Source: CAVQRC01 sp963715045 (lineage in GTDB: Bacteria; Planctomycetota; Planctomycetia; Pirellulales; Lacipirellulaceae). Taken from it: 64,000 nucleotides of DNA. Below are positions 37,559 through 47,544 of this stretch, piece by piece. The notes under the pieces were generated by a model. That model made no database searches, was not told the origin of the DNA, and saw only the letters and a program-made list of their open reading frames with translations. The translations under genes were made by a program, and so were the position numbers. Positions within the stretch are counted from its first letter, which is position 1; every line of letters begins with the position of its first letter. The stretch is from positions 231,983 to 295,982 of the forward strand of contig CAVQRC010000038.1 of assembly GCA_963715045.1 (NCBI GenBank), given 5' to 3'.

Positions 37559-37606
37559 TGCCGCACGTCCATGGAGTGCGGCAACTTGTTGCCGCTTTCA
37601 TAGTTG
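37559..37606 (+). terminator. Overlapping alternative hairpins after the SGNH gene
   Basis: TGCCGCAC...GTGCGGCA (8-bp stem, 9-nt loop) begins within 2 bases of the stop codon, and GCGGCAAC-TT-GTTGCCGC (8-bp stem) overlaps it and is followed by TTT. Only one can form at a time. The rest of 37607-37869 shows no gene. Confidence 0.4.
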
Positions 37607-37869
37607 CGAGCTGCGCGGCCGGAATGCGGGTTGCACGTAGAGGCGGCGGGACGCGTGCCGAGCTTCGAGCGCGCATCCGGTTTCATCAGCGACGATCGTT
37701 TCGATAGGAAAGCGGCGATGAATCGCCCCATGATTCACACTGATCTGGATAGCAGGCGTCCAAGCTACTTGCCCTAATCTGGCGACAGTGGGACGATTTA
37801 CCTGTGTGAGGCCATCTACAACGGTCAATGCCGCTCTATTTACCACTACTCCCGATGAGGTACTTGAAG

Positions 37870-38910
37870 ATGTCCATCACCCGGCGTGGATTCTTACAGT
37901 CGGTAGGGACGGCCGCCGGCGCGGCCGCGGGAAGCCAGCTCGTACTCGCCGCCCAGACCGAGCCCGCCGTGACCCAGGATCGTTTCGGCAAGCTGCTGCC
38001 ACAACGCCGGATGGGACGCAGCGATCAGTGGCTCACCATTCTGGGAGTCGGGGGTGCTCATCTGGGGCGGCTGCCCGAGCAGGAAGCACAGGCCTGCGTT
38101 GAACTGGGGATCGAACAGGGCGTGCGTTTCTGGGACAACGCCGTGATGTACCAGAACGGCGGGAGTGAAAGCCGTTACGGACGCCTGCTCATACCCAGGT
38201 ATCGAGATGCCATCTTCGTGATGACCAAGACAATCGCCCGCGACGCGGCGGCAGCCCGTAAGGATCTGGACCAGTCGCGCCAACGCATGAAGCTGGACGT
38301 CATCGACCTCTGGCAGATTCACGGCATCGAAACCCCCGCCGACGTCGATGCACGAATCGAAAACGGTGTCCTCGATGTCGTGCTCGAAGCCAAGAACAAG
38401 GGGATCGTGCGGTACGTGGGATTCACGGGACATCATGCCGTATCCGCGCATCTCCACATGCTGCAGCGTCTCAAAGAGCGGGGAGTCGAGCTCGATACGT
38501 GCCAGATGCCGATCAATGTGGTCGATCCGGGCTACGAAAGTTTCATCCGCAAAGTTCTGCCAGCGCTCGTTGACCGAGGCTATGCTCCGCTGGCCATGAA
38601 GACGCTGGCCTACGGGCAGCTCTTTGGCAAGGCCACAAGCTGGGTCGCCGAACGCCGCGTGAGTGACGACAAGTTAGTTGACCTGATCCCCGATCAGCTC
38701 TCTCTGGCAGACTGCCTGCGTTTCGTATGGTCGCATCCCGTCTGCAGTCTGCTCGTAGGGTTTGATTCCGCAGAGCAGTTGGGCGAGAACATCGCGATCG
38801 CCCGGGAAGCCTCCACCTTCAACGCAGAAGCGCGGGAACGAATCGCGGAGGCTGCTGCCCAAATTGCCGGTCCGGAAGTCGAGTTCTACAAGCGTTACCT
38901 GGATAGCTGA
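37870..38910 (+). CDS. Tat-exported aldo/keto reductase
   Basis: 346 residues. The start at 37870 is preferred because it opens a twin-Arg signal, MSITRRGFLQSVGTAAGAAAG. The TIM-barrel reductase follows with the tetrad in FWDNAVMYQNGGSESRYG (Asp, Tyr), FVMTKTI (Lys) and LWQIHGI (His), plus GIVRYVGFTGHH. Tat export suggests that it folds with NAD(P) before transport, as for planctomycete periplasmic oxidoreductases. Substrate unknown. Alone on its strand; repeat copy 6 lies 60 bp downstream. Confidence 0.85.
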   Translation: MSITRRGFLQSVGTAAGAAAGSQLVLAAQTEPAVTQDRFGKLLPQRRMGRSDQWLTILGVGGAHLGRLPEQEAQACVELGIEQGVRFWDNAVMYQNGGSESRYGRLLIPRYRDAIFVMTKTIARDAAAARKDLDQSRQRMKLDVIDLWQIHGIETPADVDARIENGVLDVVLEAKNKGIVRYVGFTGHHAVSAHLHMLQRLKERGVELDTCQMPINVVDPGYESFIRKVLPALVDRGYAPLAMKTLAYGQLFGKATSWVAERRVSDDKLVDLIPDQLSLADCLRFVWSHPVCSLLVGFDSAEQLGENIAIAREASTFNAEARERIAEAAAQIAGPEVEFYKRYLDS

Positions 38911-38970
38911 TCCGGCAGGCATCCCCTGCAATGCCCCCGTCGGATGACTGAGCGAGGGAGTCCGAATTGA

Positions 38971-39049
38971 ACCTATCCCAAATCTGAGTGAACGTTTCCC
39001 ACGGCCGGGGAATCCGGTTGCTGGAACCAGTTTTGGGATCGGCTCTAAG
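38971..39049 (+). repeat. 80-bp dispersed element, copy 6 (near-consensus)
   Basis: ACCTATCCCAAATCTGAGTG left end, CCCACGGCCGGGGAATCCGG core, TTTTGGGATCGGCTCTAAG right end. Lies between two convergent genes, 5 bp from the stop of the SET-domain gene. Confidence 0.93.
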
Positions 39050-39054
39050 ACGGC

Positions 39055-39556
39055 TCAGGGATCCCGAGGCCGAACATCGCGGCCGTCAAACGAGAAATCG
39101 CAGTTCCCGTTGCGGAGATCCAACTCGTCGAGACTGACGATCCAGCCACGACATGACGCCGCTGCACATTGACAGCGAATGGCACAGCTCGCGGGCCAGT
39201 TGTAGTCGATCGTCAACTCTTCGCCGGAGCTGATGTCGCGAAGCGCGATCAAGTACAGCGGGGCGGCCACGAAACCATGCTCTTGCGTCATCCTCAAACG
39301 AGTCGAACTCGCAATTCGGTTCGCAACTGTGGTTCAAATATCGGAACGGCGCATCGGGTTCCAGCTGGGTCCGGTCGTCGATTTCAAACGCATACTGCGA
39401 TCCGTTCGCCGATTCGGTGACGAGTTTGCCGGTGATCTCACCAATGATCGCGTGCAGCGGATAACTGCGTTCCGAAAAAACGCCCTTGCCGACGGGTGTT
39501 TCACCGATGCGTACCGAATCGCCTCGGTGGATCCGACTGATCTCTGCAGGTGGCAT
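39055..39556 (-). CDS. SET-domain protein (one frameshift)
   Basis: About 167 residues from ATG at 39556, with AGGAGCTCTTC before it. Family signatures: GKGVFSERSYPLHAIIGEITG (SET-I start), FRYLNHSCEPNCEF (NHSCxPN, cofactor site) and SSGEELTIDYNW (ELTxDY, catalytic Tyr). A post-SET-like cysteine group follows: CAIRCQCAAASCRGWI. Break near 39290 between DSFED and TQEHGFVAAPLYLIALRDI. SET enzymes methylate protein lysines; in bacteria, targets include ribosomal and DNA-binding proteins. It lies 13 bp after a small conserved gene, so probably in one operon. Confidence 0.85.
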
Positions 39557-39569
39557 GAAGAGCTCCTTG

Positions 39570-39839
39570 CTATTGCTGCTGGACCAACTCGTATTGCCCC
39601 TGGCCCGACTTCTTGAGACGCCCGCGTTCGACCAGGGTCTCCCAGACTTCCTTGGGGTACTGATCGGGCGGTGTGATCGCCACGATCCCCGAAGGTCGAC
39701 CGCCACTCAGGGGTCCCCCACCGATCCGTGATTCCTGATCCAACTGCGTCAGCTTGAGCCGCTTCTTGAAGGCCTTGAGGGCCCGCTTGAGGACTTCGGG
39801 CGTCACGGTCTCTTCGGGCAACGGTTCGGAATCGGACAT
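39570..39839 (-). CDS. Small conserved planctomycete-type hypothetical protein
   Basis: 89 residues from MSDSEP at 39839, chosen for AGGAG upstream. Helical N-terminus (VTPEVLKRALKAFKKRLKLTQLDQES), then GGPLSGGRPSGIVAITPPDQYPKEVWETLVERGRLKKSGQGQYEL, which looks like a compact winged fold; no enzyme motif. The 3' end of repeat copy 7 lies 11 bp upstream of the ATG, so the ribosome site abuts the element. Followed closely by the SET-domain gene, suggesting functional linkage. Function unknown. Confidence 0.7.
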   Translation of the reverse strand: MSDSEPLPEETVTPEVLKRALKAFKKRLKLTQLDQESRIGGGPLSGGRPSGIVAITPPDQYPKEVWETLVERGRLKKSGQGQYELVQQQ

Positions 39840-39850
39840 CAAGAGCTCCT

Positions 39851-39930
39851 CTTAGAGCCGATCCCAAAATCAGCTTCAGCTACCGAATTCCCCGGCCGTG
39901 GGACAGGTTCAACAAGGTTTTGGGATAGGT
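39851..39930 (-). repeat. 80-bp dispersed element, copy 7 (near-consensus)
   Basis: Minus-strand reading: ACCTATCCCAAAACCTTGTTG left end, CCCACGGCCGGGGAATTCGG core, TTTTGGGATCGGCTCTAAG right end. It is oriented with the small gene that starts at 39839. Confidence 0.95.
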
Positions 39931-40145
39931 GCATTCGTCAGCGAACGGTTCTCGAATTCGGCACGCCGCTCCCAGGGCTCAGGCATTGTATTCATCTTTC
40001 CCACCGGTTGAAATCGCTGGCGCGGATCCTTTCCGGGCGGGAAGATGACGAACCGCAGGGTCAACCGGGGATCTCTCAAGCAGCGAACCTGCGACAAATC
40101 GACGTGAGTCAGGGCCGGCAACGCGGACTCCTCGCCGGAGGGCAT
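39909..40145 (-). CDS. Doubtful short frame after GH95, ending in repeat copy 7
   Basis: A 78-codon frame, MPSGEESALPALTHVDLSQV then CLRDPRLTLRFVIFPPGKDP, has protein-like composition, but its last residues are encoded by repeat copy 7. It may be a gene remnant cut by the element, or chance. No family recognised. Confidence 0.25.
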   Translation of the reverse strand: MPSGEESALPALTHVDLSQVRCLRDPRLTLRFVIFPPGKDPRQRFQPVGKMNTMPEPWERRAEFENRSLTNAPIPKPC

Positions 40146-40194
40146 CGGCTTGCCGGCGTGCGTGCGCACCGCCCACAGGGTGGCCCGGCGGCGT

Positions 40195-42619
40195 TCACGG
40201 TTTGTCCTGCAGCGACGGCCGGATGGGGTACGTCTTCCCGGCGGTTGTCGGCAAGACGCGGACCTCGTCGCTGTCGCCAAGACGCACTCTCGCCACGTTG
40301 CCAAGTAACGAGCGGACATTGGCCTGAACACACTTTCCACCTGACCATTCGAGATCGACCACGAATCCGCCCGGTGCCCGCAGCCCGGTGACGTGTCCCT
40401 CGGGCCAGGCGGTGGGCAGGGCTGGCAGCAGATGCAGTTCGCCCACGTGCGACTGCAGGAGCATCTCGGTGATCCCGGCCGTGGCGCCGAAGTTACCGTC
40501 AATCTGGAACGGCGGATGAGCATCGAACAGGTTGGGGTACGTGTTGCTGCGAAGTGCCTCGGCCAGCATCTTGTAGGCGTGGTCGCCGTCGAGCAGGCGG
40601 GCCCAGAAATTGATCTTCCAGGCCTTGGACCATCCGGTCCCTCCGTCACCACGGAGGCCTAACGTCACCCGGCACGCCTGAGCCAGCTCGGGCGTGGTCC
40701 GGGGATGGATTTCGTTGCCGGGGTGCAGGCCCCACAGATGCGAGACGTGGCGATGCGTGGTTTCAGGAGCCTCCACATAGAACCACTCTTTCAACTGGCC
40801 TTGGCTGCCGATCTGGTTGGGTGCCAGTCGCCCCGCCATTTCGGTGAGTTGTTGCTGCAGTTCAGGATCGATGCCCAGTTGTTTCGCCGCCGCGGCCGTG
40901 CTGAGAAACAGGTACCGGATGATCTGGTGATCCATGGTCGGTCCCATGACCAGGCCGCCTCGTTCGGGACTGTTACTCGGTCCGCTGATGAGCGTCCTGG
41001 AACTGATCCCACCGGTCCCAGAACTGGCTTCAGCTGCCGAATTCCCCGGCCGTGGGACGCGCTCATTGGGGTTTGGAGATCGAGCTCTGCAGCTTCTCAC
41101 GGTCGCCTAGCGGATCTTCCACCAGGTAGTCGACGAAGAACAACGCCGCTCCCCGCATCAACGGGTAAGCCGTGTCTGCCAGAAATTCCTCGTCACCCGA
41201 ATAGAGGTAGTGCCACCACAAGTGCTGACACAACCACGCGCCGCCGGTGACCCAGATCCCGTGATTGGCGTCATTAATCGGCGCCGCGCCACGCCACAGA
41301 TCAAAGTTGTGGTGCACGACCCATCCCCGCGCTCCGTAGTGTTGCCGTGCCACGGTGGCGCCGGTTTGCGACAAATCCTCCAAGGCGTCGAATAACGGCC
41401 GATGACACTCGGCCAGGTTGGTCATTTCCGCCGGCCAGTAGTTCATCTCCGTGTTGATGTTGATCGTCCATTTGCTGTCCCAGGGTGGCGTCTTGGACTC
41501 GTTCCAGATCCCCTGCAGATTGGCCGGCTGACTTCCGGGCCGACTGGATGCAATCAGCAGGTAGCGGCCGTATTGGAAGAACAGCGCGGCCAACTGAGGA
41601 TCGCGAGGACCAAACCGCTTGAGACGCTGGTCGGTAGGCAAGTCGGCTTGATCCGATGAACCCAAGTCGAGCGAGACGCGGCGAAACAATTCCTGGTGGT
41701 CGGCGACGTGTCTGCTCCGCAGCGTCGCGTAGGATCGACTGCCGATCCGCTTGAGCGTCTGAATATTCCGAGCATCCGGATCGCCGCTGATGTCGCGAAA
41801 GTTCACGAAGCTTGAGGCGCCGACCAGAATCAACGTCGCCGAGTCGGCCGCGATGATCTCCAGCCGACCGTCGGACGCAGTCGTGCTGCCACCGCTCGTG
41901 CGGACGAGCAGTCGGGCTTGAAAACGCGTCTCGCCGTCTTCGACTTTTCCATTCAGCGTGAGTGAGTTGTCGCCCGCGGAGGTCGTCGTCGTGTCGGCGT
42001 GCGGGCTGCTGAGCGAAACCAGGCAGGAGATCTTTCCTGGTTGATCCGACTCGAGTCGCACGACTATCGCATCGTCGGGATAGGAAGCGAACACCTCTCG
42101 GACGTACGTGACACCGCCTGCCTGATAGCGGACCGACGCGATCGCACGGTCGATATCCAGTTCGCGGCGGTACCGGTCGACGTTTTCGTGGCCGGGGAAA
42201 TCGATCGTGAGGTCGCCAAAGGGCTGGTACGCTTCCTGCCGATTGTGGCCGCGACTGCTGATGCTCATGAACTCCCGGTTAGCCAGCCGGTGTGCTTCCT
42301 GCTGTCGACCTTCAAAGAGCAATCGGCGAAGCTCAGGCAACACGCTCACGGCGTTCGGGTGGGCGTAATCGTGGGGTTCTCCCGAGAACAGCGTATCGTG
42401 GTTGAACTGGTAGCGTGCCTGGGACGTCCCGCCAAACACCATCGCGCCGAAGTGCCCGTTGCCAATCGGCAATGCTTCGACCCATTCCGAGGCAGGCTCC
42501 TGGTACCACAGTGTCATGGAGTCGCCGTCGGCACACACGACGTTCGAGACGGGCAGCCATAGCAGGACAGCGCAGGACAAGGACAACCTGATGGGAAACA
42601 TGGGTCGCTTTCTGTTCAT
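40195..42619 (-). CDS. GH95 alpha-L-fucosidase-like glycosidase, interrupted by repeat copy 8
   Basis: Signal peptide MNRKRPMFPIRLSLSCAVLL from ATG at 42619. GH95 landmarks: PIGNGHFGAMVFGG, QPFGDLTIDF, LQGIWNE, TININTEMNYWPAEMTNLAE (catalytic Asn region), PSNSPERGG, MGPTMDHQI and SHLWGLHPGNEI. The protein would cleave alpha-linked fucose or galactose residues from polysaccharides. After DYLVEDP the reading is broken by an 80-bp repeat (41004-41081) that introduces a stop, and homology resumes at LISGPSNSPE. As written the gene yields only the N-terminal two thirds. ATG overlaps the TGA of the upstream GH127 gene by ATGA. Confidence 0.85.
41004..41081 (-). repeat. 80-bp dispersed element, copy 8, inside GH95
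   Basis: Minus-strand reading: ATCTCCAAACCCCAATGAGC, core GTCCCACGGCCGGGGAATTC, right part TTCTGGGACCGGTGGGATC. More diverged at its ends than copies 3, 6 and 7, so the insertion is not very recent. Confidence 0.85.
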
Positions 42620-44235
42620 TCCACGCCGGAGGCGGGAGTCTTCACACTTGTTGAAACTTCGGTTCTCTCGATCGAACGCGGCAGCCACACCGCCATCTCG
42701 TTGGCCCCGCGATGGCACCAGGCGTAGTAGGGAATCATGGTGAGCTTGGCCGGCTGGCTGGCGACCGATCCGTCGTCGGCCCGGTGAGCGCGCTCCGCCT
42801 CGCCGGTCAGCACGGTGACCCCGCCGAGCAGGTCGGGGCGATGCTCGGGCGTCAGCGCGACCTCGTCCGGCAGGTACAGGTCCAGGACCTTGCCGTCGTG
42901 GTCGGCGCCTTCGACGCAGTAGACGATCGGTCCGCGCTCGATGGCGACGCGGCCGCGGTTGCCCTCGACCTTCGCGATGCGACAGGACGCGCCGCACCGG
43001 CATCGGGAAGCGCAGCTCGACCACGGTCGCCCGGCTTCCAGGTTCGCTGGAGCACCGCGTAGCCCCGTTCGTATTTCACCTCGGCGGGCTCGCCGTTGAC
43101 GAGGAGCTGCGCACGCCCGGGTTCGCCCGGCAGGTAGCGGTAGAGGTCGCTCGGCAGCGGTTGCGTCAGCCAGCCGGGCACGCGCAGGCGCAGGGCGAAC
43201 TCGGTCGGTTGCTCCGGATCGCACGGTGATGTCTGACGTTGCCGTCCCACGGGTAGCGGGTCTGCTGCTTGAGCGTGACCGTCCTCCCGCCGAGCTTCAC
43301 TCTGCCATCGCCGCCGACGTAGAGGTTGACGTAGAGCGAGTCGTCACGGACGGCGTAGACGTAGCCGGGGATCGACGGGACGAACCGCACGACGTTGACC
43401 GGGCAGCACGAGCAGCCGAACCACGGGCTGCGCTCGAGCTGGCCGTGGTTGAACTTGAACCGCATGTCGCAGGCCAGCGGGTTGGGGTAGAAGAACTTGT
43501 CGCCGTCGAGCGAGACGCCGGAGAGGAAGCCGTTGTAGATGATGCGCTCGAGCACATCGACGTACTTCGCGTCGCCGTGCAGCAGGAACATGCGGTGGTT
43601 CCACAGGGCCAGCGCGATCGCGGCGCAGGTCTCGTTGTAGGCCTGGAGGTTGTCGAGCTTGTAGGCCCCGGCGTAGCCCTCGCCGGCGCCGTGCTGGCCG
43701 ACGCTGCCGGTGAGGTAGAGCTTGCGGCTGACGACGTCCTCCCAGATGCGGTCGATCGCGGCGATGTAGTCCTGCGTCGCCGGTGATGGCCGCGACGTCG
43801 GCGACGCCGGCGTAGAGGTAGCCGCCGCGCACCGCGTGGCCGACCGCCTCGTCCTGCTCGACGACCGGCTTGTGGTCCTGGCAGTAGGGGCCGTAGATCT
43901 TGCCGCGTTTGTCCTGCGCGCCCGCGCATGTCGATGAAGAACTTCGCCTGGTCGCAGGTACTTCTCGTCGCCGGTGGCGCGGTAGAGTTTGACCAGGCCG
44001 ATCTCGATTTCCTCGTGGCCGGGAACGTCGATGCGCTGGCCTGGGTCGGGCCGAACACCTTGCAGACCAGGTCGGCGTTCCGGATCGCGACGTCGAGCAA
44101 GCTGCGTTTGCCGGTGACCTGCCAGTGCGCGACGGCGGCCTCGTACATGTGGCCGACGTTGTACAGCTCGTGGCCGTGGGCCAGGTGCGACCAGCGGCCG
44201 CCGTCGCGGCCCGGGTAACTGTAGTTGCGAATCAA
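42616..44235 (-). pseudogene. GH127 (DUF1680) beta-L-arabinofuranosidase, 5'-truncated, many frameshifts
   Basis: Conserved pieces in successive frames: WSHLAHGHELYNVGHMYEAA, GPYCQDHKPVVEQDEAVGHA, YLYAGVADVAAITGD, YNETCAAIALALWNHRM (acid/base Glu), GCSCCPVNVVRF (catalytic Cys and zinc ligands), GWLTQPLPSDLYRYL, RGPIVYCVEGADH and PYYAWCHRGANEMAVWL. At least six frameshifts. The first 110-130 residues expected for the family are absent: homology starts at 44235, directly against the stop of the P-type ATPase gene. The GC content of a sample line is about 70%, higher than its neighbours. The family releases L-arabinofuranose from plant glycans. Overlaps GH95 by ATGA. Confidence 0.82.
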
Positions 44236-46983
44236 GACGCAGGCTGATTCCGCAATTTACGTCTCCTCCCAATGGCCTTCTCAAGTTCGACCAGCAACAT
44301 CAATACCAGCGATACACCCAGCACGCGCAGCCACATCCAGATGTCGAGTGGTTCGACGTGAAAGAGGGAGTTCATGACCGGCCAATAAGTGAACACGACC
44401 TGGAAAACCACCACCGCGGCAATCCCCCACCAGACAATCCGGTTTCCCAAGATACCGCGACGATTGAGAATCGAGTCGCTCAAGTGCCGGCTGTTAAAAA
44501 CGTAGGCCACCTCGAAGAACACAATCGCGTTGACGGCCACCGAGCGGGCCACCTCGAGGCTGCTGCCGAGTTCCAACTCGTAGAAAAACAGGCCGAACGT
44601 CCCCAGCGAAATCAGCACCGACACGTAAACGATGCGCCACACCAGACCGCGATCGATCAACGACGATTGCGGATCGCGAGGCGGTTGTCGCATGACGTCC
44701 GGCTCCACCGGATCGAACGCCAGCGTGATGGCCAGCGCGACGGTGGTCACCAGATTGATCCACAGGATGTGCAGCGGCAGGATCGGCAGCGTCACCGAGA
44801 GCAGCAAAGCGGCTACCAGCGTCAAGCATTCGCCGCCATTGGTGGGAAGAATGAAGACGATCGTCTTCTCCAGGTTGTTGAAGACCGTACGGCCCTCTTC
44901 GACGGCCCGCTCGATACTGGCGAAATTGTCGTCCAGCAAGACCATTTCGGCCGCCTCTTTCGACACGTCGGTGCCAGTGATGCCCATCGCCACGCCGATG
45001 TCGGCTTGCTTGAGCGCCGGCGCATCATTCACGCCGTCTCCCGTCATGGCCACAACGTGCCCGCGGCGCTGCAAAGACTGAACGATTTCGAGTTTCTGAG
45101 CAGGCGCGACACGAGCGAAGACGTCCACGTTGTCCACCGCCTGATCCAGACCGGCGTCGTCGAGCTTTTTCAACTCGGCGCCGGTCATCGCCCCTTCGGT
45201 AGCCCGCAGGCCGATCTGCCGCCCTACCGCCTGGGCGGTCGCAATGTGATCGCCTGTGATCATTTTCACGCGGATGCCGGCGGCATGGCATTTCTCGACC
45301 GCCTCGATCGCTTCCTGGCGGGGCGGATCCGTCATGCCGACCAGTCCCAAAAGGGCAAACCCTTGCTCGGTATCCTCAAATTCGAGCACCGTCTCTTGTG
45401 GGGGTTTACGCTTTTCCGCCACTGCCAGGACACGCAAGCCCTCGGCCGCCATCTTGTCAGCAGTTTCCTGCCACGTGGCAGTATCCAGCGGACTGTCCGA
45501 CGACCATTCGTGAGCACAACGCGATAGAACTGCTTCGGGCGAGCCTTTCAGGTGAATCAGGGCGTGGCCCGAGTGGTCGTGGTGCAATGTCGCCATGTAT
45601 TGCAATTCGGACGCAAATGGAATCTCATCGGTCCGCGGCCAGTCACGCGTCACGGCCTCCGGACTCAGTCCCAGCTTGCCGGCTAACACCATCAACGACC
45701 CTTCCGTCGGGTCGCCGTCGATGCGCCACTTTCCGTCCATCTGTCGCCATCGCGAATCGTTGCAGAGCGTGCCGGCTTTAACCAATTCACTTAATGCCGG
45801 CGAAGCTTCGAGTTCTACCGTTGCTTCGCTTTCATCCAACACCGCGCCGACCGGCTCATAACCCGAACCGGTTACGGTGAAGCTGCCGTCCGTGCAAACA
45901 ATCCGGGTCACGGTCATTTCGTTGCGCGTCAACGTGCCGGTCTTGTCGCTGCAAATGACGGTCGCGCTGCCAAGTGCTTCGACCGCAGGCAGCTTTCGAA
46001 CCACCGCGTTCCGCGACGCCATGCGTTTGACCCCGATGGCCAACGCGATGGTCATGATGGCGGGCAGACCTTCAGGGATCGCCGACACCGCGAGCGCCAC
46101 CGCCGCCATCAGCATCTCCGCCACCGCCTGGCCGGTGAGAACACCGAGCACAGAAAACGAATACGCAAAACAGAATGATGACGACGGTGATCACTTTGCT
46201 GAAGCTCGCCAACCGCCGAATCAGCGGCGTATCTACGCCTTCGACTTCCTGGAGCATTCCAGCGATACGGCCAATCTGAGTGTTGTCGCCCGTTGCGATG
46301 ACGATGCCGGCTGCGGTTCCGCTGGTGGCCAGCGTGCCCGCAAACGCCAGATTGTGCCGGTCGCCCAGCGGCACGTCACCTTGCAACTCCTCAATGGCCT
46401 TGGCGACCGGCATGGATTCGCCCGTCAAGGGAGCTTCGTCGATCTGCAAGTTCTTCACGCGGACCAGGCGCAGGTCCGCCGGCACCTTGTCACCGCCCTC
46501 AAGCAACACCAGATCGCCGGGTACCAGTTCCGTCGCCGCCAGACTGACCTTCTTTCCGTCGCGGAATACAACGGCTAGCGGGGCCAGCATCTGCTTGAGA
46601 GATTCGATCGCCTGTTCTGCCTTGGACTCCTGGATGAAACCGATGATCGCGTTAATGATCACAACGCCCAGGATGACGCCCGTGTCGACCCAGTGCTGCA
46701 GCAAACCGGTGGCACCGGCCGTAGCGAGCAGGACGTAAATCAGCGGATTGTGAAACTGCTGCAGCAGCCGCATCCAGGCGCTGGTCTTCTTTCGCTCCTG
46801 CAACTGATTTGGACCGTAACGGTCGAGTCGCGATTTCGCTTCGTCCGAGGAAATGCCATCCTTCGACGATCCAAACGCCTCGAATGCCTCGGCAACCGGT
46901 AACAAATGCGCGTCCGGCGACGGTCGGCTCTCTTCCGAAGCCTCGGCCACGGCCGCATTCGCCGGTTCACGGTCGATACTCAT
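44232..46983 (-). CDS. P-type Ca2+-ATPase (SERCA/PMCA-like, P2) (one frameshift)
   Basis: About 917 residues. N-terminal cation ATPase domain (SRLDRYGPNQLQERKK), actuator loop with EAPLTGES, membrane helix 4 SAIPEGLPAIMTIALAIGVKRMA (the PEGLP motif of Ca2+ pumps), phosphorylation site CSDKTGTLT, MVTGDH-like MITGDHIATA, and hinge MTGDGVNDAPALKQADIG. Exports Ca2+ or a related cation using ATP. Break near 46148 in a TTTT run, between FCVFVF and VLGVLTGQAV. ATG at 46983 has GGAG 8 nt upstream; an ATG at 47088 (MPRFKK) is possible but its extra 35 residues look unrelated. An ArsR-like remnant lies upstream. Confidence 0.9.
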
Positions 46984-47132
46984 TGATTCAAGCTCCATTC
47001 CGTTCTTCGCGCTCACGCTGCCTGATCCAAAATTTCGCACTTCGCACGATTCGCCCTGCAACTGCAAGATCTTTTTGAATCGTGGCATGGATTCCTCTTC
47101 CAGCCGGTCCACAATGCCTCACCGATCGAAGA

Positions 47133-47432
47133 TCAATCGGACCACTTGGATTTTGCCTTCTTGATCGCTTTGCGCACCTCGTCGTGTTCCTGCCCCATGG
47201 GTGCCAGGAAGTCCATTCCCTGCACCAACCATTCCGCAAGTTCAACGGAACGAAGTCGATAAAACACTCTTCTCCCTTCGCGGCGCTCAACGAACGCACA
47301 GTCATTCAAACATTTGAATATACAGGATCGCGAATTCTGCGCCGAACCGCCGCGTACGAGGTTTTGCAGCCCCAAGTGCTGTGTTGCACGGTCGACTGGT
47401 AGAGATACAGCGCGGCGCGTGCGATCCCGCAC
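47133..47432 (-). pseudogene. ArsR-like regulator remnant
   Basis: The C-terminal half, NDCAFVERREGRRVFYRLRS then VELAEWLVQGMDFLAP, is the wing and dimer helix of ArsR/SmtB metal-sensing repressors. The region before it should hold the recognition helix and cysteine site but reads SRSCIFKCLNDC with unrelated sequence upstream, so the N-terminal half is degenerate or frame-broken. It stands just upstream of the cation pump on the same strand, the usual place for its regulator. Confidence 0.5.
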
Positions 47433-47544
47433 GCTGTCGCACAGATCTCGTCACCCGCAACTCGGCGGTGGATGATTACCGGAGCCCGGAGCCTCTTCCG
47501 GTCGCTCCCTCCTTCGTCGCGGCGATTCCTGCTAAAACTACGCC

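Noticed and set aside
46984..47088. A longer N-terminus (MPRFKKILQLQ) for the P-type ATPase.
   Set aside because: The start at 46983 has a better-spaced GGAG, and the extra residues resemble nothing in the family; kept only as an alternative.
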